Source: JBMNGW01 sp050950025 (GTDB taxonomy: Bacteria > Spirochaetota > Spirochaetia > Sphaerochaetales > Sphaerochaetaceae). Taken from it: a stretch of DNA of 64,000 nt. How positions within the stretch are numbered: position 1 is the stretch's first letter; every line of letters starts with the position of its first letter. A program made the translations under genes and the position numbers. Below are positions 1 to 8,463 of the stretch, in pieces. The notes beneath the pieces are model-generated. The model was not told the DNA's origin. It saw only the letters and a program-made list of their open reading frames with translations, and made no database searches. The stretch covers positions 128,520-192,519 of the forward strand of contig JBMNGW010000013.1 of assembly GCA_050950025.1 (NCBI GenBank), given 5' to 3'.

Positions 1-2
1 CC

Positions 3-596
3 TGGGACATCTTTGCCGACACTAGGCTCAAAGGGAGAATGTCGATGCTTGATGATATGAGAGAAGTCATAGGAGCTGCATTAAAACACCTTGGCTACTC
101 GGGCAACTCGGTGGATGAAAAAGAGTTGCAAGAGGCTACTGATTTGATTATCAACAAATGGAAGCCCAATATTGTGAAATTTGATTCTGAGTCGTTTGGT
201 AAAGCATTCAGTCGCGGTGAGTTCTTTGTGGTCCAAGCCTACCCCGAGAACGTTTTTGCCGAATTGCCTGAAGAGAGTTGGGCCTCTGTTGATTTCTTCA
301 TTCCCCCCGAAGGAGGAATGATGTATATCGATAACATGGTGATTCCCAAAGGAGCGAAGCACATCGACAATGCTCTGAAGTTCATTAACTTCATTCATGA
401 GCCCGAAAATTATGCTATCTTCTTGGATGAATTTTTCTTCCCACCCACAACGAATACCGAAGCGTATAAGTATATGCAAAATGATGCCTTCTTCTTCACC
501 GATAAAGATCTGGAAATAAGTGATATCAATGATGATTTAGGTCAGCATATTGACGATTACAACGCCCTGTGGCAGAAGATTCGCTACGAAGATTAA
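3..596 (+). CDS. PotD-like spermidine/putrescine-binding protein, C-terminal part
   Basis: This is the 3' part of a periplasmic solute-binding protein of a polyamine ABC importer. The reading frame is open from base 3, upstream of the first Met at 39, so the gene is cut by the window edge and its true start is not visible. The piece has the C-lobe pattern of PotD/PotF proteins: a 'YPENVFAELPEE' type segment, then 'GGMMYIDNMVIPKGAKH' and a terminal helix rich in Asp and Tyr. The family is about 350 residues, so roughly the last 195 are present. Its stop overlaps the stop of the convergent glycerate kinase gene by 4 bp. The ABC subunits would lie upstream of the window. Polyamine specificity is inferred from family resemblance only. 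Confidence 0.8.
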   Translation, partial: WDIFADTRLKGRMSMLDDMREVIGAALKHLGYSGNSVDEKELQEATDLIINKWKPNIVKFDSESFGKAFSRGEFFVVQAYPENVFAELPEESWASVDFFIPPEGGMMYIDNMVIPKGAKHIDNALKFINFIHEPENYAIFLDEFFFPPTTNTEAYKYMQNDAFFFTDKDLEISDINDDLGQHIDDYNALWQKIRYED

Positions 597-1726
597 TAGC
601 CTAGGCGCTGTAAAAACCCCATTAGATTATCCATGGTCATCTCAAGGTCGCCAGGAGCTCTTGAGATGACCTCTTTAAATTCCTTAGCCACTCGGTTGAT
701 ACTAAAAATGGCACTAACCCCTTGATCATAAGCAGCTTCAATGTCATCGCCAATATCGCCAACAATAGCAACAAGGGGAACCTGCTTCTTTTTTGTACGG
801 CGGGCAATGCCAATAACCACTTTGCCTCTGAGACTTTGAGAATCGAGCTTCCCTTCTCCGCTAAACACCATATCAGTGCCTTCAAGCAGCGAATCAAATT
901 GCACCGTATCTAAAACGACTTCAATACCCATTTCCAGACGAGAGTTGAAAAAAGCAACCATTCCCGCCCCCATCCCACCGGCAGCCCCCGAGCCGGGAAT
1001 CAAAGAGACATCTTTATCCAGATCTGAGATAATGCGGCTACTTAAGGCTCTGAGCTGCTGATCAAGAAACTCAACCATCTTTTGATCGGCCCCTTTTTGG
1101 GGACCAAAAATGTAAGCCGCTCCTTGGGTACCGTAAAGAGGATTGTCGATATCACACATCGTTACAATCTCAACAGATTGCAACGCAGGATGTAAAAGCG
1201 AAGCATCAATACGCTTAATGGCGTCTAGCGTGTTTCCAGTAGGAATGAAAGTAATGTCATCTTTGTTGAAAAACTGAACCCCTGCTGCCGCTGCAGCTCC
1301 GCAGCCTCCATCATTGGTTGCACTTCCACCCAATCCAACAACTATTTTAGTACACCCGTTAGAAACAGCATGAAGCATCAACTCACCCACCCCATAAGTA
1401 GTTGTCTCTCCGGGGCGCTTATCATCTCCAACCAAAGGCAACCCAGCACATGCAGCCATCTCAATAATAGCCGTATCGTTATCAACAATGCCGTAAAACC
1501 CCTGCATAGGCTCAAAATAAGGACCGGTAACTTCCACCTCGACTCGCTTGCCTCCCATGGCAGTCAAAAAAGAATCGACACTCCCTTCCCCTCCATCGGC
1601 CACAGGAAGAGCAATAATTTCTGCTCCTTCATAATGCTTGCGAATAGCTTTCTCCATAATGGTACAAATCTGCATACTGCTCATCGTCCCTTTGAAGGAA
1701 TCGGGAATGAGAATGAATCGTTTCAT
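593..1726 (-). CDS. glycerate kinase (GlxK/GarK family)
   Basis: Phosphorylates D-glycerate with ATP, probably to 2-phosphoglycerate, and so feeds lower glycolysis. The 377-residue length is normal for the family. It begins with the typical MKRFILIPDSFKGT, has a glycine-rich GLGGSATNDG motif at residues 131-140, and later GSGAAGGMGAG and SGEGKLD segments that form the nucleotide site. The start has a good AGGAGG site just upstream. It lies 76 bp downstream of the frameshifted D-2-hydroxyacid dehydrogenase on the same strand. Together the two suggest hydroxypyruvate or tartronate semialdehyde to glycerate to phosphoglycerate, as the last steps of the upstream catabolic cluster. The enzyme class is confident; whether the product is the 2- or 3-phosphate is not shown by the sequence. 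Confidence 0.92.
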   Translation of the reverse strand: MKRFILIPDSFKGTMSSMQICTIMEKAIRKHYEGAEIIALPVADGGEGSVDSFLTAMGGKRVEVEVTGPYFEPMQGFYGIVDNDTAIIEMAACAGLPLVGDDKRPGETTTYGVGELMLHAVSNGCTKIVVGLGGSATNDGGCGAAAAAGVQFFNKDDITFIPTGNTLDAIKRIDASLLHPALQSVEIVTMCDIDNPLYGTQGAAYIFGPQKGADQKMVEFLDQQLRALSSRIISDLDKDVSLIPGSGAAGGMGAGMVAFFNSRLEMGIEVVLDTVQFDSLLEGTDMVFSGEGKLDSQSLRGKVVIGIARRTKKKQVPLVAIVGDIGDDIEAAYDQGVSAIFSINRVAKEFKEVISRAPGDLEMTMDNLMGFLQRLGY

Positions 1727-1802
1727 GCTGCCTCCTATTGCTCATTATATGACTAACACATCTGGGGTCTAAATGTATTTCAAGTCTTACTTAATAAACT
1801 AG

Positions 1803-2764
1803 TTAACTATATTTTGGGGCTTCCCTTCCGTAAACATCCATTAAGTTTTTCAAAGTAGTGTCGATTATCCGTTTGCGGCTTTCCTTTGAGGCCCAAGAGA
1901 TATGAGGAGTTATGATACAATTTTTAGCCTTAAGAAGAGGGATTATTTGGTAAAATTGGCTCTGTGGCTACTACATCTAAACCCGCTGCGTAAACTTTAT
2001 CGCAGTTCAAAGCTTGTGCTAAATCTTCTTCTACAATCAGTTCTCCCCTTGAATTATTGATTATGATAACTCCATCTTTCATTTTCGCAATACTTTCTTT
2101 ATTAATTAACTCTTTTGTATCGTCAAATAAGGGGCAATGCAAAACAATAACATCTGAAAGAGAAAATAGTTGGTCTAAATCAACATAAGAGACAGAATAT
2201 CCCAGCTCATAAGTTTGAGTCTTATCATAGGCTATAATATTCATTCCTAGAGCGTTTAGCTATTCTTCCGGTCCGCTGTCCTATACGCCCAAAGCCAATA
2301 ATTCCCATCGTTTTGTTTTCCAGTTCAATAAGAGGGAAATCCCAAAAACAAAAATCTGGTGAAGAACTCCATCTCCCTTGATCAACAGCATCACTATGAT
2401 ATCCTATTCTGTGACAAATCTCTAAAAGCAAGGCAATAGCGAATTGACCTACAGCAGCTGTTCCGTAAGCAGGTACGTTTGCTACTAAAACATCTTTTAA
2501 TCGAGCATATTTGTAATCAACAACGTTATAACCTGTCGCCAAAACACCAATAAACTTGATAGTTGGACAAGCATCAAGAACTTTTTTTGAAATCGGAGTT
2601 TTGTTTGTTAAAACAATTTCTGAGTCTCCAATTCTTTTAATAATTTCCTGCTCATCATTTACCGCAGTTCTATCATAAATTGATAGTTCTCCGAATTCCC
2701 CTAAAGGGGACCAGTCAAGATCTCCAGGATTTACCGTAAATCCATCTAAAATAGTAATTTTCAT
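1803..2764 (-). pseudogene. D-2-hydroxyacid dehydrogenase, two frameshifts
   Basis: This is a full-length NAD(P)-dependent D-2-hydroxyacid dehydrogenase (glycerate/hydroxypyruvate reductase type) read in three frames. The first frame, from 2764, holds the catalytic-domain N-terminus and the Rossmann motif GIIGFGRIGQRTG, then fails near 2254 where one extra base turns AKALGM into AKRSRN. The second frame carries the cofactor domain to about 1938, where another extra base causes a stop. The third frame continues with the catalytic-histidine motif ITPHISWASKE and ends at 1803. Removing two bases gives a clean 320-codon gene, the normal length. It has a GAGG ribosome site. It is either a recent pseudogene or two sequencing errors; the complete coverage argues against old decay. 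It probably made D-glycerate for the adjacent kinase. Confidence 0.85.
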
Positions 2765-2931
2765 TTTTCCTCTTCTTTAGAAGTTTTATTCTTTAATATG
2801 CCTAACCGGTTTCACAAAGATTAAATTTTAGTCCTAGTCAATATAAAAAAGCTGTTTTATTTTTTTAGCGCCACCTAACTACCTATACTTGAAGGGTTTA
2901 CAAAAAGATTATCAACTGTGAAAAATAAATC

Positions 2932-3672
2932 CTACATGAATGCATTATCCATAAAGTTTTCAGTATAAGCATCGATTAAATCATCGACTTCAATCCATTT
3001 CTTCCAAACGCCAACAGAAAGGTGTACTGCATATCCAGCCATAATCAAGTTTTTATTTTTAATGGCTTCAACAATTGCTTTATGCGTATCAAGTGCTGAT
3101 TGAATATCTTGACCTTTCTCATAATTTCTTTGAATAAGGGGAGCAAATAGCTGAAAAATAAAGAGATAAATATCTTTCATTATTGAATTATGAACTGCTG
3201 AACCTAAGGCCTCATGAAATTCCACATCGATTTCAAATACTTTTTCTGGATCTGGGTTCCCCACCATCAATAAGTCACTCAGCCCCTGGTTGCACTTTTC
3301 TAATTTTTCAAGATCGCTATTTTGTGAGTTCGAAATAGCCAATAAAATAACAGCCATCTCTATAGCTTCTCTAAATTCATAAATATCACCAGATTTCAAA
3401 CCACCTAACAAAAGCTTAAATAATAATGGTCCGAGAAAGGTAATATCATCAGGGTTCCCAATATACGAGCCACTTCCTTGTTTTATTTCAACTATGTGGC
3501 TAGCTTCAAGAATTTTTAGAGCCTCCCGAAGCCCACTTCGACTAATTCCTATTTGTTCGCATAAATCGGCTTCAACTGGTAAGCGTTGACCACTAACCCA
3601 CTCTCCATTAATTATTTTAGACTTAGCATATTGCATCACTTTTTCTACAGCCGAGTGATTTTTAAATACCAT
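2932..3672 (-). CDS. GntR-family regulator, FadR/FCD subfamily
   Basis: A 246-residue transcription factor. Residues about 10-75 form the GntR winged helix (SGQRLPVEADLCEQIGISR, then LREALKILEA and a GSGSY wing). The rest is an all-helical FCD ligand-binding domain, with a DVEFHEAL segment and later histidines (near DTHKAIVEAI) of the type that hold a metal in this subfamily. FCD regulators usually sense small organic acids and repress the operon they sit in. Here the gene follows dctM by 53 bp and precedes the hydroxyacid dehydrogenase, so it is probably the local regulator of the TRAP/transketolase cluster. A dyad near the far promoter (11767-11779) is a candidate operator. The ligand is unknown. 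Confidence 0.88.
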   Translation of the reverse strand: MVFKNHSAVEKVMQYAKSKIINGEWVSGQRLPVEADLCEQIGISRSGLREALKILEASHIVEIKQGSGSYIGNPDDITFLGPLLFKLLLGGLKSGDIYEFREAIEMAVILLAISNSQNSDLEKLEKCNQGLSDLLMVGNPDPEKVFEIDVEFHEALGSAVHNSIMKDIYLFIFQLFAPLIQRNYEKGQDIQSALDTHKAIVEAIKNKNLIMAGYAVHLSVGVWKKWIEVDDLIDAYTENFMDNAFM

Positions 3673-3724
3673 TACAAATCCTCTTTTGAGTCAGATTATA
3701 ACCAGACCCGATTACAGTATTAGA

Positions 3725-5011
3725 CTAGAATATCTTATTTGGCAACCAAAGCACCATTTGTGGGAATACAATTATCAAAATGAGAGCTACAATCATTGCT
3801 GGCAAATATCTAACACTTTCTCTTGTGACTGCTCCTACCGGGATATTTGCAACATCTGCTATAACAAATAAACAGATACCAAAAGGAGGGGTGATAATCC
3901 CAATAATTAAGGAAACGATCAATACAACACCAAATAGCACAGGGTCAATATTTAAAGCTTGTACCACAGGCATTAAAATTGGTGTAACCATCAGAATCGC
4001 AGCAGTTGTATCCATGAAGCAACCAATAATGAGTAAGAAAAAAGCTATAACAAAAAGTCCTACTGTTGGGCTAAAGGTGACAATGGGTTGCAGTAAGACT
4101 TCTAACTGCTGAGGGAGGCCTTCCGAAGTCAAAATCCAAGTAAAAAACCCTGCCGTTGCGGTGATATATAAAAAAGTTCCAGCAGTTGACACCGTCTCTT
4201 CAAGAGTTTTCCAAAAATTCTTAAAAGTTAATTCTCTGTAGAAAATCCCTAATATTATTGCGTAATCAATTGCGAGAATCGCTGCTTCCGTGGGGGTTGC
4301 AATCCCCATATTTATACCACCTATAATAATTACAGGACAAAGCATGGGAAGTATCCCTTGAATAAAAGCTTTACCAATTTCTTTTTTGGGCACAATATCG
4401 ATGGGCCAAGATTTGCCCTCTTCTGAAAAATTAGCTCGAATTGCAACATAAATCATTATAGCGGCTGCCATGATGATCCCTGGAATTATTCCCCCCATAA
4501 ACATTCTACCAACAGAAATTCCAGCTGCCGCTCCAACAAGAATCATGTTAACACTAGGAGGGATGATAGGTCCTAGAACTGAAGATGCTGCTGTAATTCC
4601 CGCTGAAACCTCGCGTTTATATCCAGCTTTATCCATCATCTCAATTTCAATTTGCCCTAGTCCTCCCGCATCACCAACAGCAGTGCCGCTCATAGAGGCA
4701 AACATCATACTAGCTAGGATATTCGTATAGACAAGGCCACCTTTAAATCTTCCCACTATAGCTTGTGCCAACTTAAAAATTCGATTTGTTATTCCTGCCC
4801 CGTTCATCATTCTACCACTTAGTAAAAACGCAGGAAGAGCAATCAATACATAGTTGAACAACGGATTTGTTAATGAGTGTGCCATAAAATGAACAGGTAC
4901 TGACGATGGGTTCACAAGAAAATATATAAGTGTTGGAATTCCTAAAGAAAATGGAACTGGAACTCCCAATAGAAGGCAAACCAAAAAAATAAGTGTTACA
5001 ATTAAAGTCAT
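3725..5011 (-). CDS. dctM: TRAP transporter large membrane subunit DctM
   Basis: A 428-residue, very hydrophobic protein with about 12 membrane segments, the transport subunit of a tripartite ATP-independent periplasmic importer driven by a sodium or proton gradient. Family hallmarks include the 'GTAVGDAGGLGQIEIEMMDKAGY' type loop and the repeated GIITPP / ATPTEAA half-helix motifs. Its ATG overlaps the dctQ stop by 4 bp and has a strong GGGGGAGG site. It is the last transport gene of dctP-dctQ-dctM. The substrate is most likely a small carboxylate, judged from the binding protein and the neighbouring enzymes. Confidence 0.93.
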   Translation of the reverse strand: MTLIVTLIFLVCLLLGVPVPFSLGIPTLIYFLVNPSSVPVHFMAHSLTNPLFNYVLIALPAFLLSGRMMNGAGITNRIFKLAQAIVGRFKGGLVYTNILASMMFASMSGTAVGDAGGLGQIEIEMMDKAGYKREVSAGITAASSVLGPIIPPSVNMILVGAAAGISVGRMFMGGIIPGIIMAAAIMIYVAIRANFSEEGKSWPIDIVPKKEIGKAFIQGILPMLCPVIIIGGINMGIATPTEAAILAIDYAIILGIFYRELTFKNFWKTLEETVSTAGTFLYITATAGFFTWILTSEGLPQQLEVLLQPIVTFSPTVGLFVIAFFLLIIGCFMDTTAAILMVTPILMPVVQALNIDPVLFGVVLIVSLIIGIITPPFGICLFVIADVANIPVGAVTRESVRYLPAMIVALILIIVFPQMVLWLPNKIF

Positions 5012-5514
5012 GCTACCTCCCCCTTGATTCGCATACCTTTTACGTAATCAATCAGCTCATCTAAATACATGAGAAACATTGTTGCTGAAGCTACACATAT
5101 TGCCATATAATACAAGTATTTGGGTATCCGCAAAGCCACGCTGACATGCAACATCATAGGAATCAACTTTAATGCTCCAAAAACCAGTAATACTTGAAAC
5201 ATTAAAATTAGGACATAGGTAATTACTTTAACAATATCCTGTAGCAGCTGCGGGAATTTCTTTATTAAAAAATCTACTGCTATATGTCTTTTCTCATAAG
5301 TGGCACTTACAGCACCAAGGAAAGCCACCCAAATAAACAAGAATGTAGATAATTCTTCAGTCCAAATAAGTGGAGATTTAAATCCTTTTCTTGCCACGAT
5401 TCCAGAGGTAATAATAACTATTAATAAAAATAGAAAAAAAGAGCCTATTTTTTTGCAAACTCTATAGCAAACTTGATTAATCTTTTTAAGAGAATTCATT
5501 ACAAAAGTCTCCAT
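5008..5514 (-). CDS. dctQ: TRAP transporter small membrane subunit DctQ
   Basis: A 168-residue protein with four predicted membrane helices and the small-subunit signature around 'WTEELSTFLFIWVAFLGA', followed by YEKRHIAVDFL. It forms the membrane complex with DctM. The first ATG (5514) has no convincing ribosome site; an internal ATG at 5499 is preceded by GGAG at a suitable distance and may be the real start, giving 163 residues. It is separated from dctP by a 60-bp gap with a hairpin and is translationally coupled to dctM. Confidence 0.9.
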   Translation of the reverse strand: METFVMNSLKKINQVCYRVCKKIGSFFLFLLIVIITSGIVARKGFKSPLIWTEELSTFLFIWVAFLGAVSATYEKRHIAVDFLIKKFPQLLQDIVKVITYVLILMFQVLLVFGALKLIPMMLHVSVALRIPKYLYYMAICVASATMFLMYLDELIDYVKGMRIKGEVA

Positions 5515-5530
5515 TTTTATAATTAGAAAC

Positions 5531-5560
5531 TTGTGACTCCAGAAAATACTGGAGCCACAA
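5531..5560 (-). promoter_or_regulatory. hairpin between dctP and dctQ
   Basis: TTGTGACTCCAG and CTGGAGCCACAA flank a 6-base loop (AAAATA), giving a 12-bp stem with one mismatch. No U-run follows, so it looks like an intercistronic stem that protects the upstream dctP message or attenuates readthrough. Such elements commonly keep the binding protein more abundant than its permease. The role is inferred. Confidence 0.5.
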
Positions 5561-5574
5561 ACAATTTATCAGTC

Positions 5575-6585
5575 TTATTTTGCAAGATCTGAAATTTGCG
5601 CATACAATCCTGATTTCCACCATTTCCCTGATGCATCAAGACTCTCAATTCTTCTTATTAACATATCCCTTACATCGCTTAGGACATCCGGATCCATTGG
5701 TGTGACTGTTGCGCCATTTTGCTTCATGTTTTGTATTGATTGTTCAATTACTTCATTTATTTGTGCGCTGTACCAATCTCCTGCTTCTAAAGAAGCATCC
5801 ACAAGTATCTTTTGATGTTCTGCTGAAAGTGAATCAAATTTCTTGTCATTAATCATAACCTGCATGCTGTCTCTGAGGTGGTTGGTTACAGTAATAAATT
5901 TACCTGCCTCGTAAAAATTCATGCTGTAAAGATTATCAATTGGACCTTCCGCGGCATCAACTACCCCTTGCTTTAAAGCCAAGTATGTTTCACCCCATGC
6001 TACTTGAGTTGATTTAGCACCAATAGCGCTAACAGACTCAACGTAACCAGTCAAATCTGGAATTCTTATAATAAGATCTTTGAAATCTTCTGTGGACTTA
6101 ATTGGTTTTTTAGTCGAAAACGAACGTGGAGCTCGATACCAGTTGCTGGCAATTATTCTAATATTTTTTAGCTTGCGGAACTCTTCCTCAAATTGTTTAT
6201 TCAGTTCGCTATTTATGTAGTTTTTATAATGATTTGCATCTTCAAAAATAAACCACATTGCATCAATTGTTTTATCTTGAAGAAATGTCCCCATCCAACC
6301 CGCATCAACAAACATTTCTTGAGATCCCATGGTTACTGCTTCAATTTGGTTGGTGGCATTTCCCAGTTGACTGGCTGGGAATATCTGTAATATTAAAGTT
6401 CCGTTACTTCTTTCTTTAGCAATCTCCGCCATTTTATATAGCGCTTTTGTTGATGGATCTTCTGTTGTTTGTATTCCTCCCACTCTTAATGTTACTGGTT
6501 TTTGAGAACCAGCTTCTCCCCCTCCAGCAGCAAATAATATTCCTGCAATCATCAAAAAAGCCAAAACCAATGAAAACTTCTTCAT
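5575..6585 (-). CDS. dctP: TRAP solute-binding protein DctP
   Basis: A 336-residue periplasmic binding protein. Residues 1-20 are a Sec signal peptide ending in LFAA; no lipobox Cys is seen. The body matches the DctP family: ASQLGNATNQIEAV in the N-lobe and a conserved Arg in an IRIPDLTGY segment, the residue that normally salt-bridges the substrate carboxylate, followed by the family's 'TQVAWGETYLALKQGVVDA'-type stretch. This supports an acid such as a sugar acid or keto acid as ligand. A GGGGGA ribosome site precedes the ATG. It lies upstream of dctQ and dctM and downstream of the BKACE gene on the same strand. Confidence 0.93.
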   Translation of the reverse strand: MKKFSLVLAFLMIAGILFAAGGGEAGSQKPVTLRVGGIQTTEDPSTKALYKMAEIAKERSNGTLILQIFPASQLGNATNQIEAVTMGSQEMFVDAGWMGTFLQDKTIDAMWFIFEDANHYKNYINSELNKQFEEEFRKLKNIRIIASNWYRAPRSFSTKKPIKSTEDFKDLIIRIPDLTGYVESVSAIGAKSTQVAWGETYLALKQGVVDAAEGPIDNLYSMNFYEAGKFITVTNHLRDSMQVMINDKKFDSLSAEHQKILVDASLEAGDWYSAQINEVIEQSIQNMKQNGATVTPMDPDVLSDVRDMLIRRIESLDASGKWWKSGLYAQISDLAK

Positions 6586-6659
6586 ATAAGTCCCCCTTAA
6601 ATTTCAATCTACAAATGATTGTTAATCTGTAGCAAATCTCATTGACATGTAATCTGAGT

Positions 6660-7541
6660 CTAAAGTCCTATCCCCAACATCATTTTAACTTCTTCGGGAG
6701 TAGCAACTTCATTTCCTTCTTGTAAAACTGCACTATTTATCTTTGAAATGAGCTCGCAATTCCGTGGATTTCCCATTTCTTTATAGTGGTAATCTCCTAA
6801 TCCTATCGCGATATTACCTCCCTTACGAAGAACATAAGGGACAAGATGCATAAGATTTCCCCCAAGGCAATTTACTGACCAATAACACGATTCATCAGGA
6901 AGAACGCTTCTTAATGAATCAACTCCAATTTTTGTAGCAGGATGAGCTGTAATGTATTCTCCTTCGGTGAAATGAAAGAGGAAGTATCCAGGCTTAGTTA
7001 TGAGCCCATCTTCTAAGAAAATCGCTCCTCTCCTAACAAAGCCCATGTCCCAACAGGTCATTTTTACTTTGATTCCTAAAGAAAGCATTTCTTTCGCACA
7101 GAATTCAAGAACTTCCGAAGTATTTTGATAAATTACATCAGCAGACTTGAACGTTTTGTTAAGATAATCGTAACGCTCTAAGTTGACACTTCCCATATCC
7201 AATGGAATTATGTCGGGCTTTGTTTCTGGATGTTTTGCTAATTCCGCTATTATCTTGATTCTATCAAACCCATCTTTATCATTCGAATTAAACCCAAGCG
7301 TAGGAAGCAGAAGAATATCCGTTTTTTGCCTAATTGCTGTTATTATCTCTGCGTAAGCTTCCCAATGATTATTAGGTTCTCCTTCTTTTGTCCTCGCATG
7401 GAAATGTAATATTGATGCCCCTGCATCTCTAACTCTACAAGCATCTTCTACAATTTCTCCCAAACTCCATGGAACATGTGGATTTACTGTTCTCATTGCA
7501 TATTCATTAATACGAGCTTCTATAATTGTTTTTTTTACCAT
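6660..7541 (-). CDS. BKACE-family beta-keto acid cleavage enzyme (DUF849)
   Basis: A 293-residue TIM-barrel protein of the 3-keto-5-aminohexanoate cleavage family, whose members use zinc to condense a beta-keto acid with acetyl-CoA, releasing acetoacetate and a new acyl-CoA. The zinc motif HFHAR places His46 and His48 exactly where the family has them, and an acidic residue lies at 13 (INE). The late strand that usually reads GLED reads IGLGDYHY here, so the expected Glu zinc ligand is replaced by Gly; either the metal site differs or a nearby Asp substitutes. Its start has a poor ribosome site and follows tktC by 20 bp. In this operon the substrate is presumably a keto acid imported by the TRAP system; the exact compound is unknown. 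Confidence 0.85.
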   Translation of the reverse strand: MVKKTIIEARINEYAMRTVNPHVPWSLGEIVEDACRVRDAGASILHFHARTKEGEPNNHWEAYAEIITAIRQKTDILLLPTLGFNSNDKDGFDRIKIIAELAKHPETKPDIIPLDMGSVNLERYDYLNKTFKSADVIYQNTSEVLEFCAKEMLSLGIKVKMTCWDMGFVRRGAIFLEDGLITKPGYFLFHFTEGEYITAHPATKIGVDSLRSVLPDESCYWSVNCLGGNLMHLVPYVLRKGGNIAIGLGDYHYKEMGNPRNCELISKINSAVLQEGNEVATPEEVKMMLGIGL

Positions 7542-7561
7542 ATCAATTTTCTTTATTTGAA

Positions 7562-8463
7562 TTAGGATTCTGCGATTGTCTTTTTTACTGCAGCCACGAT
7601 GTCCTGCACTGACATTCCATAAGCATCAAGCAAGTGGTCTGCTTGACCAGATTCTCCAAAACAATCTTTAATTCCAATACGTGTTATTTTTACCGGATAA
7701 TTCTCTACTGCTAATTCTGCGATAGCACTTCCCAATCCTCCAATAATATTATGATCTTCAACTGTTACAGCTCTTCCACATTGCTTAAGAATTTCAATAA
7801 TGCGTTCTTCATCTAATGGCTTGAGAGTAGATATATCAACGAGAGTGACGTTAATATTTTCCTTTTGTAATCTTTTTGCCGCTTCAATCGCTCTGTTTGT
7901 AATAAATCCACTTACAAATAAAGCTACATCAGAGCCATATTTTTCCAAGACTCGGGCTTTTCCAAATTCAAAAGGAACATTCTCATCATACACAACCGGT
8001 TCTTTTCCGCTACCGCATCTGATATAAACAGGCCCCTCTATTTCCATTGCCTTTTTAATTGCGCCATATACTTGAAATTGATCAGCAGGGGTTAAAACAG
8101 TGATATTTGGAATGGCTCTCACAATACCTAAGTCTTCTATAAATTGATGTGTCACCCCCTCCCTTTCTCCTCCAAAAAGCCCCCCGTTAATTCCTACCAA
8201 TTTTACGTTTAGATTTGTGTAAGCACAGTATGTCCGCATCTGCTCACAGGCCCTCATAGTTATAAAGCCACCATATGTTGCAACGAAGGGAATTAAACCA
8301 GTACTAGCAAGCCCACTTGCTACTAGCACAGCGTTTTGTTCCGAAATACCACATTCAACATATCGTTGTGGATATTTTTCAGCAAATTTTGTTGCCCGCA
8401 TCGCGCCTAAGGAGTCAGCCGACACTAATAATGCACGAGAGTCAGTTGCAGCAATATCTAAAA
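7562..8463 (-). pseudogene. transketolase C-terminal subunit, 3' fragment split by IS
   Basis: The bulk of a split transketolase C-terminal subunit (pyrimidine-binding and C-terminal domains). The catalytic Glu lies in GISEQNAVLVASG, followed by TYGGFITMRACEQ and an acidic C-domain. The frame is open from 8463, where an IS256-family element begins after an 8-bp target repeat. The remaining first 14 codons lie on the other side of the element (9823-9865). Joining 9865-9823 to 8463-7562, which removes the IS and one repeat copy, gives an uninterrupted 945-bp gene of 314 residues starting MNRFKGTREAFATALLDIAA. An internal GTG at 8425 could give a shortened product, but it would lack part of the fold. 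Intact, it would pair with the N-subunit and move a ketol unit between sugars. Confidence 0.92.

Noticed and set aside
81..479. 132-residue minus-strand ORF
   Set aside because: It is antisense to the PotD-like coding region, with low-complexity composition typical of shadows.
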